Below, piece after piece: positions 35,094 through 47,617 of a DNA stretch of 64,000 bases. Location of the stretch: assembly GCF_041956535.1 (NCBI RefSeq), contig NW_027192214.1, positions 283,687 through 347,686 on the forward strand, given 5' to 3'. Below the pieces are notes generated by a model. The model had not been told where the DNA came from, did no database searches, and saw only the letters and a program-made list of their open reading frames with translations. The position numbers and the translations under genes were made by a program. The stretch comes from Calcarisporiella thermophila CBS 279.70 (Eukaryota > Calcarisporiellomycota). How positions within the stretch are numbered: position 1 is the stretch's first letter; every line of letters begins with the position of its first letter.

Positions 35094-38000
35094 ATGGATC
35101 AACTTGCATTCTCACTGTGTTTTGACCAACCACCCCTTGCGAGTGGTGATACGGTATCATCATCTATGCCCCCATCGTCTGTGCGGTCGAGCTTCCATCA
35201 TCCAGCCTCCCAGGCGCTTACCACTCCCCCCTCCCCCGACGAGGCCCTTATGAAGCAGTTTAAGGCGATGTGCGAACATGTGCAGCAAACCTACGGCGTC
35301 ACGGCCCATCTGTGCTCCTCGGACAATTTTGCCGTGCGCGGGCGTGTAATGGAAACGCCGCCGGACTTTAATGTGACGCTCTACGGAAACCACCGGGCTG
35401 TCCTGGCGGCCCGAGGGTATTTGCTGTGTGCGAATCCGATCAAGGTAAGAGAAAAGAAGATTAAATTCTTGCACCACTTTTCTAATGCGCCATTATTCGT
35501 TAGGCCCGGACGATAATAAAGGCGACTAGATCAGAGGTGCTCGCCACCGACGGTGAAGTGAAGCAATCCGTAAAGTCTGGCTTAGATGAGATAGCGCGTG
35601 ACACTGGAGCGTCCGTGTCGTTGTTCAGCGGCCAAACAGGCCGCGGAGGATCTACACGGTCGTCTTCGGCCCGTATCTCTCCCTTAGTGCCCCTCTCTAC
35701 AGGGTCCTCTGAAAAGTCCATAGATATCGTCATCTCAGGCTCCTGGGAAGCGATTGAAGTCGCAAGGATTCGCATCCTCATTCTATTGGATGAGCTGGTA
35801 AGTTAAGCTTAATGCAAGATCTATTTTAAGTTTAATCTTATTTTTGAGTTCTGCTTGGATGACAGCAAAACCTTAAAGTCGATCAGGTCGACATTGATCT
35901 TAAACTGCACAACCTTATATGTGGCCGGAAGCGCTGCCATCTCGAGACAATAATGCAAGAGACCGCGACAAACATATACTTCCCTTCTCCGTTGACGAGC
36001 TTGACGTCTTTAAAATCAACCCTTAGTGAAGAGTCAGAAACCGTCATTTACCTGACCGGCGATCCGACCGGTATCCAACGGGCGAAGGATATGCTCTTTA
36101 AGCTTGCAACCCAAAAGGTTTGGAGGATTCCCCTTTTGTATCCGGGTGCTCATTCTCAAAAATTTATGCATTCGTAGACAAAATGTATGTATTCAAAAGA
36201 CACTACTATGATTCCACGTAAGATCGATTTTCTACTTACTCACCGGCGCGAAGAGCTGAAAAAAATTATGTACGATAATGGCGCGTTTATTCAATTCCCC
36301 GCACTCGGTTCTCAAGGAAGCGTGTTAACGGTTTTCGGTGAGAACCGGGTTAATGTCGAAAGAGCGATTCGTATGGTTATGCAGTTGGTAAGTTTCTACG
36401 ACGTATTTGATTAGAAAAGGAATCTATTCACTAATGTCATCTCAACCCCCCAGGCTTGCCAACTCTATCACGCTCAGTTCTGGGTATTCCCTGCCGCCAC
36501 CGCTCCTCCTACTCCGGGTTTCCAACCAATGACTTATTCACAGCCGCAAGTTAGCCAGACGCCATTTGCGCACCCTCAAGTGCTCAATCTGGTATCTCAA
36601 ATGGCACAGGTTACTGGAGCTGAGGTTGCTTTCAAAGGGCACTGCTTTGAAGTCTTCGGTTCGGAGCGTGCGGTGAGAAACGCATATCAACGCATTACAG
36701 AAATGGACATCATTCAGGTATATCACATTATATTCACTATTTCCAACTGGATTACCAGTGTTCTAACATTCGATTGATTCTCAAGGCCTACCACCAGGAG
36801 ACAAAGTTCCAAGTCGAGCTTGCAAATGAACACCAAGATTTTATTAGCGGCAAGAAAAATGGCAAGATTAATAAAATCATGAAGACCACGGGCGTGCGTA
36901 TCACTTTCGTGCACCTGAACGAGTACAATTTCCTGATTGACGTAACAAGTTCCAACTTCACCAAAGCGCTCGATGGACTATCAATGCTTCAAGAAGAGCT
37001 TCCTGCAGAAATCTCATTCCATGTGCCCGAAGCCTATCACAAACGAATCATAGGGGTCGGTGGCAAAAATATCCAAAGGATTATGAAAAAATATGGTGTA
37101 TATGTAAAATTCTCGAACGCAGAAGAATTTGCTGCCCTTGGCGGCTATTTCGATAACAATGATAACGTGATAGCACGAACCCCTGCTAAGAATGGCCTCA
37201 ATCTTGATAATCTTAAGCATGCTGTGCTTGAGCTTGTCGGACCCAAAGATCGAGAGCTCATTGAGCAGCCAGTTAATATTCCACGTCGTCACCATCGGAT
37301 GCTTCTTGCGGAGAAATCAGCCTTCCTGCATGATATCGAGGAAAAGACTGGCTGCCGATTTCACTTTTCATTTAAAGAGACAGGGAGCGACACGATAGTC
37401 GTGCGAGGTTACCAGAGCCAGGTTATGGTAGCCGTCCAGCTTCTTCTAGAGCTCGTCCCGCAGGAAATCGAGTTTCACGTGCCACTTAGTCCGGCCCTCA
37501 AGCTTGCCCTTGGATCAGTAGACTTCCGCAATCGTGTGATTGACCGGGCTCGGCGCGAATATAATGTCATCATTGAAACTCCCCCTCCATCCTCTGTACC
37601 TTCTTCGGCATCTTCATCGCCTGTTGCCACCACACCTTTAGGACTTGTTGATGCGACCGGTGAAGAAAGCCAGTCCCCACCGCTCTCTCGCAAAGATTAC
37701 GCATTTATTATCCGATTTACCCGAGGAAATGCTGACCTACTGCCTACGACCATAGAGCTTCTTACCAGTTTCCTTTCTGAAAATCACGTTCCACTCTATC
37801 CTGAAACGCAAGACATACGAAGCGACAGTTTTGTTGAATCACTTCCTCATTTTAATAGCCGACTGCTTTCATCGGTTACCTCTGCTCCTGGTAAGTGAAC
37901 CAAATATGACTTCATTTCCAATATATCTATTTACTCATTCCTTTTCAGAATCTCCCTCTGTCACTTCTCTGACTCAAGCATTTCAGAACTATCGGTTGTT

Positions 38001-39101
38001 TGATGGGAACATGATCGAGTCATGGAAGGTAATTCAAGTCGAATTTAAAAGGTTTAAAACATCCTTCTAATCCATTGCTGTAGTCCCAAATACGCGATTC
38101 CACCACATTTAGCAGCAGCAGTAGCAGCCCACCAGTTCAGATGTTGCCTTACCTTCAGCATCGGGCCTCATTCGGGAACATACGACAGCCAACCGAAGTC
38201 GAGGTACGCCGTTCTTCTACCGTACCCTCGCTTACCTCCGTGGCCGAATCGATGCATGGCAACCTTAAAAGTCGAACGCGGACGGTTAGTATGGGAGCTG
38301 AAATAGGCGATTTTGGTGACGCAACCAGCGGCCAACGATTCCCTGCTCAAGAGAACTTTATTGCTTCGGATTCTCTTGCAAATTTGAGTGCTTATGATCG
38401 CGAGGGCGCTACCAAAGAGGGCAAGGGGGGACCTGATAGTCGCTTTTTGCTCAACCCGCTCTACCCGTTCACTTCAATCAAAAGCGGTCTAAGCGAGAGC
38501 AACAGCTATGGCCCTTCCCCCCCTGCACCTCCACAGCAACAAGTTCCCATGAGCGAAGGTGTCCACAAGCCTCTTCGGCCACAGGGTGCACTTTTCGGCT
38601 CTCAGCAGTCTATCCATCGCCCTACACAGCAGCATATTCTCCCTGGTCCACCAGGCTTCCGCCAGAAGTCGCTGGGTGGAGACATTGCTAAGCCCGAAGA
38701 GCAGGAGGGCCATTCTATTGTATATCAGAGCGATACTAATGTGCCTACAGAAAGTGCGAGCGAGAAATCTGGAGGTAGCCTTGGTTCTCAGGATCAGATT
38801 ACTTTTGGTGGAGGCCGATCGTTTGGTGGTGATAATACCGGTGGCTCTTTAGAAGGTGAGCATTTCGCCCAATATGCATGTTACTAGGTTCCCTGGTCTA
38901 TTTCCCTTCTCAAATTTAATCAGTCTATTTTTAGAGTCTCGTTATCTTCAGACTATAGGTGGTCATTACGGATCAACCCCTCCTGATGCCTCACGTATGG
39001 ATCAACCCACTGGCTGTGGTCCTGCGGCGCATCAAGCGCAGCAGGTGGTCTCTGGCTTCCAAGCCATGAGAAATAATCGCACGCCAGGATTTGATATTTG
39101 A
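35094..39101 (+). CDS. Multi-KH-domain RNA-binding protein (fungal YLL032C-like family)
   Basis: Nine exons: 35094..35444, 35504..35797, 35866..36117, 36178..36387, 36454..36717, 36786..37890, 37949..38028, 38084..38855 and 38935..39101. The product is 1164 aa. Several KH-like repeats occur in the first 850 residues. The clearest is in exon 6, VPEAYHKRIIGVGGKNIQRIMKKYGVYVKF with an intact GxxG loop (GVGG), preceded by a conserved NGKINKIMKTTGVRI unit. Others are degenerate, for example GRKRCHLETIMQETATNIYFP and HRREELKKIMYDNGAFIQFP. The C-terminal 300 residues are Ser/Gly/Gln-rich and probably disordered, ending in a short conserved-looking Ala/Gln helix. It likely binds mRNA in the cytoplasm; targets are unknown. 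The third intron has a weak GTTTGG donor. Confidence 0.88.
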
Positions 39102-39356
39102 ACTACATTAATTTTCCACGTTTATATATATTTGTACATAAATAATGTGTTTATATCGACCATGAAATTCTACGAGTTTTCTCTTTCCGTATAATCTTTT
39201 CAATGGATCTGTGTGATATTTTACTGTGTTGTATAAAAAAATGTTTTGGGATTTGTGTTTGTAAAAAAAAATGGAATAAAATATCAACAGTAATATAAAC
39301 ATAGAGTAAAATACCGAATATATATTATAAATATCGTAAACAGTGCATTATTTATG

Positions 39357-40379
39357 TTAAGGCTCAAGATATGCAGCCCAGGATTCACTGGAGGGCGGCG
39401 CTGGGTCAATAAATCTGGGCGGAATACCAGTTCCTAGTGGGTCGTCGAAAGGTACTAAATAGCTGTCCCATTGACGTCTATTTATGATATGAGTACAAGG
39501 TGGAAATAAGTCTAACAAGAGTAACATACCTAATCATCACAAGATTATCGAAGTTTGCCTCTGCTTGAAGCCAAAAAGTAGCAGCGGTATCACTTGGAGC
39601 GTCATCGTTTTTTGTATTTTTTGCAATACCCACCATATTATGCCGAGATTCCTCATTGGGTTGTTGTTCATTTTCATCCTCTCTTGGTCTCATTTGCTCA
39701 CTTAACAATTGGACTCTAAAGAAGAATTCATCATCTTCTTCAGGGAAGAAATGACCTAGATATTATGCAGGGACATTAGTCTTAGCGATTTCAAATTTAT
39801 TAATGATACAGTACCTTCTCGCTTGCTTCGCTCTCGCCGCAATGCCTTCAATTTCTTTAACTTCTCTATCTTTTTCAACAGCACCATAGTACGCCTCTCT
39901 CGATTGGCGGTTATTCGTTTTTGAGTCTCACGTTCTTTTTCGAGCGCTTTTAAACGCATTGCTTCATTCTCTTTGGTTCGAGTCTCAATTATCCACTGGT
40001 CTATTAATTTTCGATTTGCTTCTCGCTGAGCCTGGCGAATTTTTCGGCGGCGAGTATACCAGATCTACATTATCTTGATTGAATAATTATGATATTTGAC
40101 GTAAATGAAAATACATACCTTATGTCGCCGTATTTTCTTTATCTTTCTATATAATCGTTTCATTATCCTCTCATCATTAAATGGAATAAAACATTCATTT
40201 AAACGTTTCTTGAGTTGAGCAATTTCCTTGCGATTGATTTGCCACAATTCCTGGGAATCACTCTCCGTAAGTTGATTGCGAAGTGTGCGTAGTTTCGCAA
40301 CAAGATCTGACGCCAGGACTATTGATTGTTTAGCTGCATTGAGCGAAACTTTTGAATCAAGTGCTTGCTTCTTTTCCAT
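39357..40379 (-). CDS. PDCD7-like protein, homologue of U11/U12 snRNP 59K
   Basis: Exons 40119..40379, 39815..40064, 39530..39755 and 39357..39477 join in phase into 285 aa. The N-terminal two thirds are a long, highly charged coiled coil rich in Lys, Arg and Glu. The C-terminus matches the PDCD7/U11-59K signature: RVQLLSEQM with FWLQAE..F..LV.IR, then RQWDSYLVPFDDPLGTGIPP, and finally PAPPSSESWAAYL. In animals and plants this protein bridges U11 and U12 snRNAs in the minor-spliceosome di-snRNP, binding U11-48K and U11/U12-65K. Its presence implies, but does not prove, that this fungus splices U12-type introns. None of the introns I read in this window looks U12-type. It converges on the KH gene, 255 bp apart. 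Confidence 0.85.
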
Positions 40380-41351
40380 TTAACTTAATGCAACAAACAT
40401 TTAAAGCGTAATTTTAAAGAACAATTCTTAATATCATTTAGTTTGGGATTTGAAGCCAATTTTCCCGAATCAAAATTGTATAATCGGACCAAAAAATTTC
40501 CACTGCTCATATATAACAATATAAATCTCTTAATACCTTATTCATAAAAATGTAACTGAAAAGGTTGTAGTTATTTGAAAAGGACTCACACTTGAGGGTC
40601 CATCGCATATGTTCTCTGAGAGGCCTTTGATATGTATGCTTATATGAGTTTGTAAGTACCGAGGATACCCGAGATACTAATGTATAATATGTTAAGCAAT
40701 ATAAAAACCCCTTTGGCCGCTAATTTTGTCCTTAATCTAAGTGTAATGTAAAAAACATTCATAAGAGAACTTCGCTTTTTTCCAAACGGCAAGGGGACAA
40801 ATTCATGTACTTGGTTCGGATGTTTCGTTTTACTTGAAATCCTAAAAACTGACAACTACTCGCGTTCGTTTAAGTTCATAGCCGTGCCTTATATAATAGT
40901 TCAATACATTGTGCGTCATGAGGCAAAACATAAAAGAAAATATAATAATTATTTTTCATTGTAAAATCACGATAGTTTATCCTAATAATCTGTCAATTCA
41001 ACATTTTATACCAACATATGCTGTGTATATAATACATCCAATATCGGTTTGAATCGGATATCTCGAGATTACAGGGATCATTTTATTAATCCAGAATCTT
41101 ATGCTCATTACTGCGCCACATCCACGCGTTATTCTTAGTTCTCTCAGACCATTAAAGCAGTCATCGCGTACCCATCTACTCTCCAAGTGCGAAAAACTTT
41201 CCCCACAAGCTGATCACCTTATAGCTGTGGTATTGCACAGCATTATCAAGTATAAATGGTTTATCCCCCTTTCAAATGAAATGTTTATTAAAACATACCT
41301 CCATATATATTAAGTTTGTAGACATCTAAAGAGACCATCTGACCCTCCAAG
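40380..41351. other. Divergent promoter region, PDCD7-like and AP-1 gamma genes
   Basis: 972 bp of AT-rich sequence between two divergent start codons. I see no conserved coding sequence and no RNA gene. Confidence 0.5.
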
Positions 41352-44300
41352 ATGAATATTGGAGCAGCTATTATTGCGAAAATGCCGTATTATCGGCTCA
41401 AAGGTATATTCTTCCCGATTAGCATTGTAACAGATTTTATTTTTACTCCGTACTGCTTTTTAGACCTCATCAAGGCAATCCGAGCATGCAAGACTGCTGC
41501 CGATGAGCGTAAAGTTATCCAGAAAGAGTCCGCACTCATCCGTACATCCTTTAAAGAGGAAAATAATGATGCACGCTATTCCAACGTCGCCAAGTTGCTT
41601 TACATACATATGCTCGGATATCCTGCTCATTTTGGGCAGATTGAGTGTCTCAAACTCGTTGCTTCTAATCGCTATGCCGATAAGCGATTGGGTTATCTAG
41701 GAATTATGCTTCTTCTCGATGAGAACCAAGAAGTGTTGACGCTGGTGACCAACTCACTTAAAAAGTTCGCTGATCCTGATTTTCTGATCCACAAGGAGTT
41801 TTACTTACCCGCATTCTTGATAAAACTAGTGACATGAATCACTCCAATGCTTTCATCGTTGGGCTTGCCCTTTGTACGCTAGGTAATATTTCATCTCCCG
41901 AAATGGCGCGCGATCTCTGTGCCGAAGTCGAGAAACTCCTCGGCAGTACAAATCCATACATCCGGAAGAAGGTATAGCAACCAGAACCATGCACTTTGAT
42001 TCGAATTATTAATTTTACACCAATACTCAGGCTGCTCTCTGTGCCGTTCGAATCATCAGACGAGTGCCGGACTTGCAAGAGAATTTCCTATCCAAGGCGA
42101 AGCAGCTTCTTGGAGATCGTAATCACGGAGTTCTTCTCACTGGAGTTACTTTAGCTATCGAACTTTGTGAGATCAACCCCGAAAATCTGAGTGCTTTCCG
42201 CAAGGTAACTGTTGATTGTTAGGTAGACTCATTTTAACTCCTACTTATTATTCCACTACTCAGGGGGTTCCTTTGCTTGTCCGTAACCTCAAAGATCTTA
42301 CTACGGCGGGCTTCTCACAAGAGCATGACGTTACGGGGGTGACCGATCCTTTCCTCCAGGTGAAATTACTCCGCTTGTTGCGAGTGTTGGGTCGAGGTGA
42401 TGTCGAAGCTAGTGAAGCCATGAACGATATCCTCGCTCAGGTTGCAACCAACACAGAAACGGCCAAGAACGTCGGTAATGCCATCCTTTATGAAACAGTG
42501 CTCACGATCCTCGATATTCGATCCGAAAGTGGACTTAAGGTCCTTGCCATTAATATCCTTGGGAAGTTCTTGAGTAACCGTGACAACAATATTCGCTACG
42601 TTGCACTGGAGACGCTTAATAAGACGATTTCCATCGATCCCAATGCAGTCCAGCGTCACCGAAAAACCATCCTTGAATGCCTCCGTGACGGAGATATCTC
42701 CATTCGAAGGCGTGCTCTTGAGCTCTCCTTTGCGCTCATTAACGAATCAAACGTTCGAGTATTGACAAGGGAGTTGTTGTCTTTCCTCGAAATTGCCGAC
42801 ACCGAATTCAAGCCAAGTATGACCACTAAAATCTGTTTGGCGGCTGAGAGGTAATCCATCCAAGAACTAACTCTTGAGGCCCAGAAACGTCTTGACACCT
42901 CTTTTAACAGGTTTGCTCCAAACAAGCGGTGGCATATTGACACAGTTATGCGGGTACTCAAACTGGTAAGAAATGGCATCCAGCTCCTATGAAAACCTTC
43001 TTAATGCGTATTTTTTAGGCGGGGAACTATGTTCGCGAGGAAGTTTTGGCCGGTTTCATCCGTTTGGTCGCGCAGTCGAATGAGCTTCAAGCCTATTCTG
43101 CTCGGAAAATGTACTTTGCTTTGAAGAGTGACATTTCACAAGAGTCTCTCGTTCTCGCTGGAGCCTGGATCATTGGCGAGTATGGTGACTTGCTGATTAG
43201 CGGTGCTGGAGCAGAAGATGACGAGCCAGTTAAGGAGGTATGATTGTCACTGGCTTATTTGGAGATGTGCTGAGGACTCATTCTTTTCATTATAGATATC
43301 CGAAGCAGATGTTATACAATTGCTTGAATCTATCCTAGCAGGGCCATACATCAATCAAACAACGCGGCAATATGTTATCACCGCCCTCATGAAGTTGTCT
43401 GCCCGCTTCACGAATACAGCTTCGATTTCGCAGATCCAATCCACCATTCAACGCTTCTCCTCTAGCATTGAAATAGAGATCCAGCAGCGCTCGACAGAAT
43501 ACGGAAATCTGTTCAATTACGACAGCATTCGGCCTGCGGTGCTCGAGCGAATGCCGGTTCCCGAGGCGAAAGCTACGAGAATTGCGGATACGCTGAGTAA
43601 TTACATCCGTGCTTTTAATTTGAGGATTCAAGTATGGAGGCACTAATGTATCCTCTTTAGCTGGTGAGAACGAGCAAAGGAATGCCGCAGAGCCTAGCGA
43701 CCAGGATGTATGTTTGGGTGTTCCTTCTTGTAGTGGATGGAGTGCTAATATATCACTCTTGCTTTCGTCAGCTTCTCTTGGATCTTATGGGAGTCGGCAC
43801 GGCCTCTTCGACAGCTCCCGTGGCCGCGGCAAATTCAACTCAATCTACTCAAAAGCAGTCTGCCAATAACTTGGATCTTCTTGCGGATATATTCGGGGGC
43901 GCAAATATCAGCTCGGCCCCTTCAACGGCTCCTCCTGCGTCCGCTTCGCAAGGAAATGATATTCTTGACTTGCTTGGAGGCAGTGGGGCCACCTCAGCGC
44001 AAAAGCCTGCCGGACAAGCTCCTGCTAGAACTAGCCCGAGCGTGGGCAGCCCGCCGACCCAGCCTCCCTCGGCAGGTCGAGGTAGGATCCAATGTAGGCC
44101 ACCACTACCTTTCCTCTGGTTTTAACTTGTCGCCCTCTAATAGATTTCCAAGCTTACTCGAAAAATGGTCTCAAGATCACGTTTACACCATCGCGGGACC
44201 AAACGAATCCCAATATCATCAATATCATGGTGACCTTCATCAACGAAGGCCTTGAAGCCATGTCGGATATATTGTTCCAAGCCGCAGTGCCAAAGGTAAG

Positions 44301-44566
44301 GGCTCTCAGCCAAGTCACTTGATCCTGTACCTCTCCATCTAATGGAACCCCATTCGTACTCCACCCCTCTTTAGAGCCAAAAACTACAAATGCAACCGCC
44401 AAGCGCCACAACGTTAACTCCAGGAATGCAGGCCACACAAGCCATGCGCATCGCCAACCCGGCACGTGCTGCGGTGCGTATCCGTCTGCGGATCCTCTAC
44501 ACACTGCCCTCGGGACGGGTGGAAGACATGGCGGAATTCGGCGGGTTTCCGGAAGGATCGTATTAG
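41352..44566 (+). CDS. APL4: AP-1 adaptor complex gamma-adaptin
   Basis: This is the large subunit of the clathrin adaptor AP-1, which sorts cargo between trans-Golgi and endosomes. Twelve exons: 41352..41403, 41464..41764, 41830..41971, 42031..42204, 42264..42850, 42911..42965, 43019..43237, 43296..43596, 43661..43707, 43772..44081, 44144..44295 and 44375..44566. The product is 843 aa. The trunk (about 1-590) has [31 protein letters not shown] and [15 protein letters not shown]. The hinge (about 590-720) is Ala/Ser/Pro-rich with clathrin-box-like [14 protein letters not shown] and DILDLLGG. The C-terminal ear ends with [14 protein letters not shown] and [17 protein letters not shown]. The second intron has an atypical GTTCGC donor. 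Nearby genes encode clathrin light chain and the AP-1 cargo-type receptor Vps10. Confidence 0.95.
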
Positions 44567-44985
44567 ATTACCATATGTGAGGCAATTTCAAAGAGAGGGT
44601 TGGATTTTTATTTTATTTTATTATATAAAGAATGACCATTTCATTGCCACTCCCTCATCGACCTAACCCTCTCGGGGGTCATTTTATGGGAGGCAAGCCA
44701 TCCAGGCGATTGGGTGCTACTTTCCCAATGCTTTACACACACACAAACGTCCGGATACTAGAGCACTAATTTCACTACATTTATTTACTTTATATGAGTT
44801 AACAACGATATTTCTTTAGCAACCATTCACTTAAGCATATTTAGACCTTTACACGTGAATCATTGCATAGAGAATAACAAGGGATAATAATACAACTCCT
44901 AGTAGTCGGGAGCATCTTGGGAAGAGTGAGAAGAGGGGGACGAAATAAAACAAGACAGACAGTGGAGAAAAAAAAAAGCCCAGGG
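44567..44985. other. Intergenic region between convergent genes
   Basis: 419 bp of 3' flanks of the gamma-adaptin gene and the acidic orphan. Contains a short CA-rich patch near 44735. Nothing else recognised. Confidence 0.5.
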
Positions 44986-45564
44986 CTAGGAAACAGAAAC
45001 CGGAATCTCGGAATTTGTCTCATCCTCGGGCTCCAGTAGATGCTCGTCCCCATCCTCCTCTTCCATCTCATCGTCAGCCTCAGCGAATGCCTCATCCATA
45101 TCTGCTCTAGCCTCATTCTCTGCCCCTCCATCTGAACCGACCAGATCCAGCCCCAATTCCTCATCGCCAACGCATTCCAATAACAGATCCAACCATTCCT
45201 CAAGCATTTCATCGCTGCGGTCACGCACACGTCTGGCGATTTCCCCCTCAGGCAACGCTGCGATCTCATTCATACAGATCAGCAGATTATTGAGCATCTC
45301 TGCGGGAATGATAAGCTGCGAGTAGTCGTTGGTGCGATCAAGGGTCTGTGTAATTTCCGAGACGGCGGCGCTGAGCGCGTTCAACAATACCTCCTCCGAC
45401 TCTGCGAGATCGGGGCCGTGAATGGGTAGATGGGAAGATGAAAACGATGCAGGAGAGGAACTCCGCGCAATTAAATGGGGGAAATATTGGGAATCAGGGT
45501 GGTCATGCTCATTCATTGTAGGAGAAGAATTCGGCGAATTGCTCGGTTTCCGGGTCCAGTCCAT
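44986..45564 (-). CDS. Small acidic protein of unknown function
   Basis: Single exon, 192 aa. The first 50 residues are Ser/Pro/His-rich and probably disordered. A hydrophobic-heptad helical core follows (EEVLLNALSAAVSEITQTLDR, then LIIPAEMLNNLLICMNEIAAL and EEWLDLLLECVG). The last 50 residues are extremely acidic (EADDEMEEEDGDEHLLEPEDE). The acidic tail recalls histone chaperones or chromatin factors, but no family is recognised and that is only a resemblance in composition. GC content and codon use here are higher in G/C-ending codons than in the AT-rich left half of the window. Confidence 0.6.
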   Translation of the reverse strand: MDWTRKPSNSPNSSPTMNEHDHPDSQYFPHLIARSSSPASFSSSHLPIHGPDLAESEEVLLNALSAAVSEITQTLDRTNDYSQLIIPAEMLNNLLICMNEIAALPEGEIARRVRDRSDEMLEEWLDLLLECVGDEELGLDLVGSDGGAENEARADMDEAFAEADDEMEEEDGDEHLLEPEDETNSEIPVSVS

Positions 45565-46094
45565 TCCTTCTTCTTCCTTTAACCTCGAAAGCTAGAGTGA
45601 TCGATGAGAGGGAATGGATAATCAGAATGGGGCAGGCGGTGATTTCGAGGCAAGCAGTTTAGAGAATTAACAGGGATCAAGCAACAATTCCAAGGCCACC
45701 GTAGAAATCAGGTGCTCATTGAAACAAAGGTCTGCTAAGAAAAGGTACGCTATTGATAGCCAAAAGAGGCGGCGAAATGAGATGACAAAGAAGTTTGAAG
45801 CCGAATTCCTTTTTTTTTTGATTTCCGAAATGATTTGAGTGGAGACGAGAGAAGGGGGAGAGGCACAAAGAAAGGTGAGCCAAGTTCATGACTGCTCAAT
45901 GATTGAGTGCATGACTGGTTTTTCGATTAAAGTACAAGATCATTTTATTAATAAATACAGTGTTCGGAGTAAAAATATAAATCCGTTTAGGAAGAATAAA
46001 TAATAACAAGTGTATGGAGAAAGATTAGATAGCATTAAATATAGAAGTATTTATATGGAAGAAATAATAAGAGAAAACAGGCCAAAAGGAGATG
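45565..46094. other. Intergenic region with purine-rich promoter tract
   Basis: 530 bp upstream of the acidic orphan and downstream of SIP5. A purine-rich (GA) tract on the plus strand lies near 45840-45880. No gene recognised. Confidence 0.45.
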
Positions 46095-47237
46095 CTAATC
46101 CGTGAGACTTCGACGAACTACCTCCAGCACCATTGTGTCTTCCAGGTTCGAACCCGGTTCTGTCAGCCCACTGAGCAACGTGGAATCGAAATAATACGAG
46201 TCATTAGTTGGGGAGTGCGAGATGCGCAGAGCCCCGGTAGCTCCGTATCCCGGTCGCAGAACAATTCGCCGAGTGCTTGCGGTTGTGGAGAAAGCGCGCC
46301 GAGAGTGTCTTGTGCAGTGGGCGATTTTCTCCCAAGCCGGGCGAACTTGATCTAATAGTCAGTTAACGTGAGTTGCCTAGAGAGCGACTATGCTTTCTAT
46401 CAAATCAACCAAACCTGTGGTGACGACGCGGGGGTTGTGGTGGCTAATGCTTTTTCTCCGTCTATCATGGGAGCGGCTGTTGTCCTTTGTCATTTCAGAG
46501 GTGACATTGAAATTCAGTCGCTGTGTTGGTTCCGCCAGTATGCGTATTAAAAGTCAATTTCTATGGCCAAGTTTGCGCAGCTAATGAAAGAACAATTACC
46601 TGTGAAAGTGACAGCTCTGGGGGTTCATAAACCACGCCAAAGTTCATTTCGACGCAGAAAGGACAAGTGGCGGGGGTGCCTTTACCAGGCGGTCGCTTAA
46701 TTTGTACAAAGCATTCTGCGAAAACAAATCAATTAGAGGCTTGATTGGCGGGAAGGATGGAATGCACACAAATGCGGCAGGCGACCCTTACCTGTGCAAA
46801 TAGGCTGATCGCAACATCGCGACCTATTAATGTTGGCAGGAAAATACTAAGAAGAAGCGGGGTTAGTTTTGCGTATGGCGTGCAAGACTTCCAGAAGTTC
46901 AGAACCAAACACGCACCATCAAGCAGATTGGACATTCGATTCTAGGCCTCCACTCTCTACCCATGTCACCTCGAGGAACTACGGACGCAACGGGCGAGCA
47001 ACCCGCGAGGCGCTTGCCCAATTTGGCAGCAAGCGCAATTCGCTTTCTCGATTTACATTTAGGGCGATCGTTCTCGTCATTGTCGAGAGGATCGGCGGCG
47101 CCTGGGTAGAATGGCGCCAGTTTACGGGCAAGAATCAATTCCCGAGTGGAATGGTGGTCATGATCGAGGGGCGCGTAAGGGTAGAGGCGGCCCCCATCAA
47201 GCGTGACTAGAGGGTCTTTGGTGAGCGGCTGCCCCAT
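46095..47237 (-). CDS. SIP5: Sip5 family RING-like zinc-binding protein
   Basis: Exons in transcript order 46917..47237, 46792..46846, 46600..46715, 46415..46520 and 46095..46351 join in phase into 284 aa. The N-terminus begins Met-Gly and contains the family block TRELILARKLAPFYPG. The RING-like zinc site is spread over three exons: ECPICLM, then [23 protein letters not shown], then ATCPFCVEMNFGVVYEPP. Exon 4 ends with PRVVTT and exon 5 begins DQVRPAWEK, restoring the conserved VVTxDxxRPxW element, and the protein ends with a LEDTMVLEVVRRSL helix. Yeast Sip5 was found through Snf1 kinase and Reg1 interaction. Its biochemical role is unclear; E3 activity is possible. Confidence 0.9.
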
Positions 47238-47617
47238 GACACGAATGGAGAGGGGGAGCTGGATTGGGAGAGAGGATTTGAGATGTCAAAAGAAGAAACG
47301 GCCAATTCTTGTATGGGAAAAAAGTGGCATCGCAAATGTTTTTTATAATTCCCCCAGCCGAAATGATTTTCGGTAAACATTGGTCGGTGCACAATGTGAA
47401 ACCTTGTGGATAAAATTTTACAAAATCCATCGACTCATTCCAGCTCAAAAGAGCTTAGAGGATAAGCCGTGCATCTACAGCAACCCCTTCGACGACAAGG
47501 ATCTCCTGGCCTGGATGCTTACAAATGGGCGAAGGCGCAATTCGGCGGCCGGATGAGGCGCTTTGGCCTGTTCACCCGTCGGTCACGAGCGGCGAGCACT
47601 ACACGGCCGAACGGAGT
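47238..47617. other. Intergenic region between SIP5 and RAD1
   Basis: 380 bp between two minus-strand genes, comprising the SIP5 promoter and the RAD1 3' flank. No additional gene recognised. Confidence 0.45.

Noticed and set aside
44154-44504. Minus-strand frame over the gamma-adaptin ear
   Set aside because: The plus-strand ear-domain exons with correct phases explain this sequence completely.
46145-46155. GGTTCGAACCC resembling a tRNA T-loop
   Set aside because: Flanking bases do not form a T stem, acceptor stem or anticodon arm on either strand, and the site lies in the last coding exon of SIP5.
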